Shown here piece by piece: positions 6,129 through 10,935 of a stretch of 10,935 nucleotides of DNA (positions within the stretch are counted from its first letter, which is position 1; every line of letters starts with the position of its first letter). The notes under the pieces are model-generated. The model ran no database searches. It had not been told where the DNA came from and saw nothing but the letters and a program-made list of their open reading frames with translations. The stretch lies in assembly GCA_946886475.1 (NCBI GenBank), contig CAMPIQ010000125.1, positions 1 through 10,935 on the forward strand, in the 5' to 3' direction. The stretch is from an uncultured Chitinophagales bacterium (GTDB taxonomy: Bacteria; Bacteroidota; Bacteroidia; Chitinophagales; Chitinophagaceae). The position numbers and the translations under genes were made by a program.

Positions 6129-6781
6129 TACATCAGCTCTTTTACCTTTTCCTTGTCTTCTTTTTCTTTATTCAGATCGAACATGGTACCAAATACATGG
6201 TCCCAGATAGTTGTACTTACACCAAAGCCTTTATGTTCATCTTTATAATGATGAAGGTGGTGATTTCTCCATAAAGGTTTCATCCATTTAAATGGAGGAT
6301 TCCAGGCATGAATGGCATAATGCATGGAACCATACATGAGGTAGCCAAACATAAAACCAGGGAAGAATATAAATGCATTCTGACCCATCACCATAAACAT
6401 CAACGCAAATATTACAGAAGCAATGATAAGGCTGGGAACAGGGGGCATGAATAACCTTTCTTTATCTCTTGGAAAATGATGGTGGTTTCCATGCATGACA
6501 TAAATAAATTTTTGTGCTCTTTCACTTTCTGCCACCATATGAAATATCCAGCGGTGCATGATATATTCAAAAAGGGTCCAGAAAAGCATGCCCGACAGGA
6601 AGAGTAAGGCTGTATTTATCGCACCAAAGCCAAACCGGCTAATTGCATAATAAGGAAATCCTAATACCACAGGCAGGTAGATGCCCCAGATCACAAGAGG
6701 ATGGGTTTTTGTAAGGAATTCAAGCGCAGGATTTTGGAAAAGCCTGGCCTGACCTTTATTATGAATTTTCTCAAACTTCAT
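6125..6781 (-). CDS. Fatty acid hydroxylase / sterol desaturase superfamily protein (FA2H-like)
   Basis: Integral membrane di-metal oxygenase of 218 residues. Hydrophobic segments lie near 28-48, 54-75, 115-133 and 136-152. The His boxes are all visible: H76-RWIF-H81, H97-GN-HHH (100-102), H154-YAI-H158 and HH-L-HH at 174-178, with a further H195 in WDHVFGT. The spacing fits the yeast Scs7/FA2H type that hydroxylates the alpha carbon of sphingolipid acyl chains, and also carotenoid hydroxylases of the same superfamily. Sphingolipids are common in Bacteroidota, so a lipid 2-hydroxylase is the best guess; the substrate cannot be read from the sequence. The C-terminus is a charged tail of Lys and Glu. 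Transcribed alone or with trmB downstream; a consensus-like promoter lies 21 bp upstream. Confidence 0.87.
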   Translation of the reverse strand: MKFEKIHNKGQARLFQNPALEFLTKTHPLVIWGIYLPVVLGFPYYAISRFGFGAINTALLFLSGMLFWTLFEYIMHRWIFHMVAESERAQKFIYVMHGNHHHFPRDKERLFMPPVPSLIIASVIFALMFMVMGQNAFIFFPGFMFGYLMYGSMHYAIHAWNPPFKWMKPLWRNHHLHHYKDEHKGFGVSTTIWDHVFGTMFDLNKEKEDKEKVKELMY

Positions 6782-6801
6782 GCGTAAAAGGAATTTGAAA
6801 G

Positions 6802-6809
6802 CAAATTTA
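6802..6809 (-). promoter_or_regulatory. Putative Bacteroidota -7 promoter element (TAAATTTG)
   Basis: On the minus strand this reads TAAATTTG, an exact match to the Bacteroidota -7 consensus TAnnTTTG. It would start transcription about 14 nt before the hydroxylase ATG. A T-rich CTTTTAC lies about 17 bp further upstream in place of the -33 TTTG, so the upstream half is only partial. Confidence 0.45.
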
Positions 6810-6877
6810 AGAATAAGATGCTAAGTAAAAGCTAAGAGTCAAAGGGGATCGAAGCTTGCTTCTGCTCTTTTTTGCCC

Positions 6878-9493
6878 TTAACCACCTAGCAACTCGTCTA
6901 CCCTGACCATCACATATCCCTTTGATTTCAGCCATTGCAATAATTCAGGAAGTTTGTGATAAAATTTATCCGTCCTGTCGGGGTCGGTTCCGATATGCAT
7001 TAAAAGAATAAACCCGTTCAGGCCACCGGCAGTTTTATTTTCATAATCGAGGATGGACTGATAGATCACACCGGAGCTTCTGTAATTTTTTTCCAGGGGT
7101 GTGGTGTAATCGGCATGGCTTAAGGTGCCGGAAGTGAAATTGATCAATTGAAACCCGGCATCGCTGCTCCATTTTGAGATGGAATCGTTGTACCACTCGT
7201 AAGGCGGAATGAAATAATTGATTTCCGGTTTTTTTATTCCATCATTTTCCTGGCGGTCTTTGACCTGCTCCACCAGTTTTTTTAAAGGCAGGAGATCATC
7301 AAGGAATTCTTTTTTGGTGACCAGCAATTTATTCCGGTCTGTCCAGTCGCAATATAATATATGCGCATTGCCATGATTGCCTAAATAATGGCCATCACTG
7401 ATCAAAGCATTGATCAATCCCTGGGTGGATTGGCGGTTATAAAAATCACCGGTAAAGAAGAATGAAGCTTTTACATGGTGTTCAGCCAGGGTTTTTGAAA
7501 TAGGCCAGCCCCCATCAGCAAAATCATGTCCTGTAAAAATAAGGGCCATCCTTTTAGATGATTTGTCGCCCCGGACAATGCCTCCATGCTGGAAAGAGAA
7601 TTTATTATTGAATGACCGTTGATTGTTATCGTGATAAGCTGAAGATGCGGAAGGATTATCTTTTGCTGCCAGCAGATAGATCAAAGAGGCTGTGCCATCC
7701 ATGGTGGGCTCATTGGTACTGTAGTCGCCATAGTCGTCATGGTAAACAGCAAGATCGCTTTGAAAAGGCGCATATTCATCATCGTTATACAGTTTAATTC
7801 CGATCAGATTTTTGTAAATGCTGGTGTATACAGGACCGTCAACCAATCCTCCGTCAATAGGGTAATTGCCTAAATGTGTAAAAGCAGAATGCGGATCAAC
7901 AGGCGTATCGCCATGCGATGGTAAGCCATACACCATGCTGGTGCCCCATGGATTGCAACCAAAGAGCCAGTCGAAACTGGCCTGTTCCAGCTCCTCAAAT
8001 TGTTTATCAGCTGTTAGCTGTTTATACCAATAGCATTGTATGGCAAATGAGGTAGTGAGATTATTGCTGCACCAGATGAAAGGAACACCGCGGTAAAATG
8101 CATTGTGCTTTGCTTTGTTCCATACTCTTTCAATGCCTTCTTTATAAAACCCAATAATGGTGTCTCTTCTTTTATCTTTTAATTGTTTGGCCAGTTCATA
8201 ATGACCGAGGTTTATGAAAGGATACCACTGGTAGTGTCTGGCGGTATCATCACCCATCCAGGGCGTGATGGGTTCGTCCTGAGCAAGTAAATAGGCGCCA
8301 TTTAAAACGTCATCCTGATATTGAGAATGAAGTGGAAATGGATCTACTTTTTTATTGGGATATGATTTTTCCATTTCGGTAAAGCTATTTGCCATTTGAG
8401 CTATGGCAAGTTCCAAATCATCCACCCAGTTTTCTTCCGCATAGATGTAAGGAGCTTTTACAGAAGCCGTCTGGGTGACACCGGGTTTTTTTATTGAATA
8501 TTGAAAAGCGGAAGCAGATTTTGACTGAAGCCGCAAAGCATAAACATGATCCTTATTGATAAAAATTTCTGATCCCAATGCAAATGCACTTGCAAATTTT
8601 GCTGCCGTTGAAGATGTACCGGTGGTATTGTTTAAAAACTTTCCCCGTTGTTGCGGCTCACCATTTATGAAATAAACAGGACGTTGAGATCCCCGTCCGT
8701 AAAATGTATCCATGCCGGGAATGCGCATGCCCATATGATCGCGGTCGTCGGCTATCTGGTTGAACATCCAGTCTTCTTTCGGATGCATTTTCAACAGCCA
8801 GTCTAATCCCCATCTGGCTTCATCCAGTATATCAGCCATTCCATTTTTCCCATCCAGTCCGTTGGCCAGCTTTTCATCTGTGAACGCATTTGGAAAATCA
8901 CGGTACGCAGCCAGCAAATGATAGGTGGCATTGGCGGAAGTGGTGGAATATTGCAGGTAATCGCTTGCATCATGCCATCCTCCCACTACATCAATATAAG
9001 TACTATCGGGAATGCCGGCTTCTTCTCCGTACAAAACATATCCATCATCGGTATGGCAACTGTCTTTTAAAAATGGGTTGAAGCCAGTTCTTTGCTGCCG
9101 CATATACCGTAAACAAAAATCAGCTGTGCCTTTGTACACATCATTTCCTATTTCAAATACAGGCGACTTAGTACCGCCTGACTGCAAATAATACCTGCCT
9201 GGTTTATTGAAGTTCGAAAAGTTCAGCCTGTATGTTTGAGTAAATGGACCATAACTTCCAAACGCTTTTCCTGTTGAACCATTGAAGGCGATCTTTTTTG
9301 TTTCCGCATTGATCAATTGAAATGTTTTGATCTCCATGTATTCTTTTGAACACCACACGGCTACTTTGCTGCCTTTTGTTTGATATCCTAAAAGGTTGAT
9401 CCGTATCCATGAAGTTTCACCGGTATCCTTTTTAGAAAAAGAAAATGAAATGATGAGGGTACAAGCTGATGCCAGTAAAAACAATTTTCTCAT
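6878..9493 (-). CDS. Secreted GH9 glycoside hydrolase fused to a CE4/NodB-like deacetylase domain
   Basis: An 871-residue exported enzyme. A signal peptide covers about 1-20. An Ig-like CelD_N domain (about 28-117) is followed by the GH9 (alpha/alpha)6 barrel (about 120-612) with GGWHDASDY holding candidate catalytic D175 and D178, FGCNPWGTSMVYG (511-523), PHSAFTH (534-540), and the candidate acid E595 in TNEPTMDG. From about 636 to 871 comes a polysaccharide deacetylase (NodB) domain: HDFADGG (656-662) in place of TFDDG, H707-GNA-H711 for the zinc His pair, IPPYEWY (762-768) for the RPPY motif, and LLMH833. GH9 members are mostly endoglucanases but include exo-glucosaminidases, so a beta-glucan or a chitin/chitosan-type substrate are both open. 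There is no Por secretion C-terminal domain, no SusC/SusD pair nearby, and the gene stands alone. Confidence 0.9.
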   Translation of the reverse strand: MRKLFLLASACTLIISFSFSKKDTGETSWIRINLLGYQTKGSKVAVWCSKEYMEIKTFQLINAETKKIAFNGSTGKAFGSYGPFTQTYRLNFSNFNKPGRYYLQSGGTKSPVFEIGNDVYKGTADFCLRYMRQQRTGFNPFLKDSCHTDDGYVLYGEEAGIPDSTYIDVVGGWHDASDYLQYSTTSANATYHLLAAYRDFPNAFTDEKLANGLDGKNGMADILDEARWGLDWLLKMHPKEDWMFNQIADDRDHMGMRIPGMDTFYGRGSQRPVYFINGEPQQRGKFLNNTTGTSSTAAKFASAFALGSEIFINKDHVYALRLQSKSASAFQYSIKKPGVTQTASVKAPYIYAEENWVDDLELAIAQMANSFTEMEKSYPNKKVDPFPLHSQYQDDVLNGAYLLAQDEPITPWMGDDTARHYQWYPFINLGHYELAKQLKDKRRDTIIGFYKEGIERVWNKAKHNAFYRGVPFIWCSNNLTTSFAIQCYWYKQLTADKQFEELEQASFDWLFGCNPWGTSMVYGLPSHGDTPVDPHSAFTHLGNYPIDGGLVDGPVYTSIYKNLIGIKLYNDDEYAPFQSDLAVYHDDYGDYSTNEPTMDGTASLIYLLAAKDNPSASSAYHDNNQRSFNNKFSFQHGGIVRGDKSSKRMALIFTGHDFADGGWPISKTLAEHHVKASFFFTGDFYNRQSTQGLINALISDGHYLGNHGNAHILYCDWTDRNKLLVTKKEFLDDLLPLKKLVEQVKDRQENDGIKKPEINYFIPPYEWYNDSISKWSSDAGFQLINFTSGTLSHADYTTPLEKNYRSSGVIYQSILDYENKTAGGLNGFILLMHIGTDPDRTDKFYHKLPELLQWLKSKGYVMVRVDELLGG

Positions 9494-9509
9494 AGGTTGA
9501 ATTTACGGA

Positions 9510-9651
9510 CTAAGAGGTTAAGGAGGAGAAAGAGGTGGCTAAGAGGTTTAAGGAGGGAAAAGATGTTAAAGGAGGGAAAAGAGGTTAAAGGAGGAGAAAG
9601 AGGTTAAAGGAGGGGCTAAGCGGTTGAAAGAGGTAAAAGGAGGTAAGGAAA
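9510..9651 (+). repeat. 19-bp tandem repeat array, purine-rich on + strand, copy 2
   Basis: Contiguous 19-bp units are readable at 9539-9557, 9558-9576, 9577-9595, 9596-9614 and 9615-9633, with consensus near AAAAGAGGTTAAAGGAGGG; flanking partial units extend it to 9510 and about 9651. AAGGAGG occurs at 9520, 9550, 9569, 9588, 9607 and 9637 (spacings 30, 19, 19, 19, 30). The array begins 16 bp upstream of the GH9 start codon, so the GH9 leader, read on the minus strand, is the pyrimidine-rich complement. No unique spacers are present. Confidence 0.9.
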
Positions 9652-9803
9652 ATTTATCGGTGTAAGTAAAACCTAACTGGTATTTCGTATGCGGCTTGGG
9701 GTCTGACCTGGAAAAACTGTATAATTAAAAAAATGACAATAGTGGTTGATGCAAAACATAGTTCTTGTTTTGGTTGTCTTGAGGTGTTGAAGTTCGATTG
9801 ACC
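9652..9803. other. Spacer between the two inverted repeat arrays
   Basis: About 150 bp of ordinary AT-rich sequence between the arrays, and the only non-repetitive part of the 418-bp divergent region between the GH9 and fumarylacetoacetate hydrolase genes. Promoters for both genes might be expected here. TTG (9696-9698) and TATAAT (9720-9725) are present at sigma-70-like spacing, but Bacteroidota rarely use that consensus, so I do not call a promoter. A 22-codon frame at 9733-9801 (+) is described under findings. No tRNA or known RNA is recognised. Confidence 0.5.
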
Positions 9804-9905
9804 TTTCCTCCTTTAACCTCCTTTAACCTCTTTTTCCCTTTTTTACCCTCTTAGCCACCTCTTTTCCCTCATTTAACCTCTTAACCTATTTTTGCCACCT
9901 AAACT
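9804..9905 (-). repeat. Repeat array, copy 3, inverted relative to copy 2
   Basis: The + strand is pyrimidine-rich (CCTCCTTTAACCTCCTTTAACC and similar words); the minus strand matches the purine-rich family. CCTCCTT occurs at 9807-9813 and 9817-9823. The 18-bp word CCTCTTAGCCACCTCTTT at 9847-9864 is the exact reverse complement of 9529-9546 in copy 2. The array ends about 7 bp before the ATG of the fumarylacetoacetate hydrolase gene, so both divergent genes are preceded by the pyrimidine-rich strand. TATTTTTG at 9887-9894 inside it matches TAnnTTTG but has no recognisable -33 partner. Confidence 0.87.
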
Positions 9906-9911
9906 TTCAAC

Positions 9912-10925
9912 ATGAAGCTAGTTTCTTATCTCAATGACGGTCATGATCAGCTCGCGGTATTGGTTGATGGATTTTTATACAACATGGAACATCTGCATCC
10001 CGACCTTCCCAATACCATGAGCATGTTCCTGAATTATTGGGAGGAATCATTTTCACAGGCCCTGGGCGGAGTGGTTATGATAGAGGAAGGAAATATTTCA
10101 CAGAATAAGGCCATACCTGTGGACAGTGTTCAGCTGCTGTCACCCGTTCCTTTTCCAACTTCCTGCCGGGATGGTTATGCCTTCCGTCAGCATGTTGCCG
10201 CAGCAAGAAGGAACCGCAAGGTGGATATGATAGCGGAATTTGACCAGTATCCCATCTTTTATTTTACCAATCATCACGGCGTACAAGGACCGGGACCGGT
10301 ACTTTGCATGCCCGACCATTTTGAAAAACTTGATTTTGAACTGGAAGCATCTATTGTTATTTGTAAACATGGAAGAAATATAAAAGCGGAAGAAGCAGAC
10401 GAATACATTGGTGGGCTCATGATCATGAATGACCTCAGTGCCAGAAGACTTCAAATGGAAGAGATGATGCTGAACCTGGGTCCTGCAAAAGGAAAGGATT
10501 TTGCAACTATAGTTGGTCCATGGCTGGTGACCACTGATGAACTGGAAGCATTTGAGATAGCTCCAAAAGAAGGTCATGTTGGGAAGAACTGGAATCTGAA
10601 AATGGTATGCAGGGTAAATGGCATTCAGGTGAGCGAAGGCAATCTCGGCGACATGGACTGGACCTTTGCTGAAATAATTGAAAGAGCCTCTTATGGTGTT
10701 GATCTTTATCCCGGTGATATCATCGGTAGCGGAACGGTTGGAACCGGATGCTTTCTGGAATTGAATGGCACAGGCAAACTGAATGATCCGGCCTACCAGG
10801 AGCAGTGGTTACAAAAAGGCGATGTGGTGGAAATGGAAATAGATGAATTGGGAGTTTTGGAAAATACCATCGAGGAAGAAGAAACGGACTGGAGTATCCT
10901 TCAAAGAAAGAAAAGTACTCTTTGA
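9912..10925 (+). CDS. Fumarylacetoacetate hydrolase family protein
   Basis: A 337-residue cytoplasmic enzyme of the FAH fold, which cleaves C-C bonds of diketo acids using a divalent metal. Residues about 1-75 form the N-terminal domain and the FAH barrel follows. The first motif reads D87-GYAFRQ-H94, whose Asp-to-His spacing of seven equals the metal Asp and catalytic His of animal fumarylacetoacetase (D126/H133). The other metal ligands are E143 and E145 in DFELEAS and D174 in MNDLSARR; GKDFATIVGP (194-203) and PGDIIGSGTVGTG (267-279) complete the site. Retention of the catalytic His favours a true fumarylacetoacetase-like reaction, the last step of tyrosine breakdown, over the many FAH-fold decarboxylases. 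No other tyrosine-pathway gene is in view. The acidic C-terminal stretch EEEE (321-324) is near the end. The start follows the repeat array with no Shine-Dalgarno site. Confidence 0.9.
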   Translation: MKLVSYLNDGHDQLAVLVDGFLYNMEHLHPDLPNTMSMFLNYWEESFSQALGGVVMIEEGNISQNKAIPVDSVQLLSPVPFPTSCRDGYAFRQHVAAARRNRKVDMIAEFDQYPIFYFTNHHGVQGPGPVLCMPDHFEKLDFELEASIVICKHGRNIKAEEADEYIGGLMIMNDLSARRLQMEEMMLNLGPAKGKDFATIVGPWLVTTDELEAFEIAPKEGHVGKNWNLKMVCRVNGIQVSEGNLGDMDWTFAEIIERASYGVDLYPGDIIGSGTVGTGCFLELNGTGKLNDPAYQEQWLQKGDVVEMEIDELGVLENTIEEEETDWSILQRKKSTL

Positions 10926-10935
10926 CCTTGTCATT

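Noticed and set aside
9461..9493. Lipobox in the GH9-CE4 signal peptide (ASAC)
   Set aside because: The hydrophobic stretch before Cys11 is too short and the -3 residue is Ala; the hydrophobic core continues past the Cys, which fits an ordinary signal peptide better.
9696..9725. Sigma-70 promoter (TTG ... TATAAT) in the divergent region
   Set aside because: Spacing is right, but Bacteroidota promoters follow TTTG/TAnnTTTG, and a lone match in AT-rich DNA is weak evidence.
9778..9806. tRNA T-arm-like sequence (GTTCGATT)
   Set aside because: The flanking bases do not form the T stem and no acceptor, D or anticodon arms can be placed upstream.
10140..10577. Minus-strand frame of 145 codons opposite the FAH gene
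   Set aside because: Antisense shadow of a gene with full active-site conservation; no family resemblance seen.

Overview
The window reads as a chromosomal segment of a Bacteroidota bacterium, most likely of the Chitinophagaceae or a close relative. The grounds are the gene families and their order (paired cytochrome oxidase subunit III genes, subunit IV, SCO, DUF420; a DUF5522 protein; a TlpA-like thiol-disulfide protein with a DUF4369-like N-terminus), mostly weak Shine-Dalgarno sites, moderate GC content, and a perfect TAnnTTTG promoter element. This assignment is by recognition, not by a database search.

Positions 1-3629 (+ strand) hold the distal part of a haem-copper cytochrome oxidase locus: two subunit III paralogues, subunit IV, then after a perfect 14-bp inverted repeat the copper chaperone SCO and a DUF420 membrane protein of the CtaM/YozB type. 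Subunits I and II are presumably upstream, outside the window. Together these genes supply accessory subunits and copper-centre assembly factors for aerobic respiration.

Positions 3613-9493 (- strand) hold, in transcription order from the right: a large secreted two-domain enzyme (GH9 glycosidase fused to a CE4/NodB-like deacetylase domain); a di-metal fatty acid hydroxylase; a tightly overlapping trio trmB - DUF5522 - alkyltransferase-like protein (ATL); and a periplasmic TlpA-like thiol-disulfide protein, whose 3' end overlaps the DUF420 gene by 17 bp.

Positions 9494-9911 are a 418-bp divergent intergenic region. It carries two arrays of a strand-asymmetric repeat (consensus near AAAGAGGTTAAAGGAGG, about 19-bp period) in opposite orientation around a roughly 150-bp spacer. 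Position 9912 onward (+) is a fumarylacetoacetate hydrolase family enzyme, complete apart from its downstream context.

No tRNA, rRNA, insertion sequence, CRISPR array, prophage or defence system is visible. The genes are mainly housekeeping. The most unusual signals are the repeat arrays (also at 1-110), a canonical EF-hand-type loop in the DUF420 protein, an insertion in the second subunit III with loss of the conserved Glu in the first, and the GH9-CE4 fusion.
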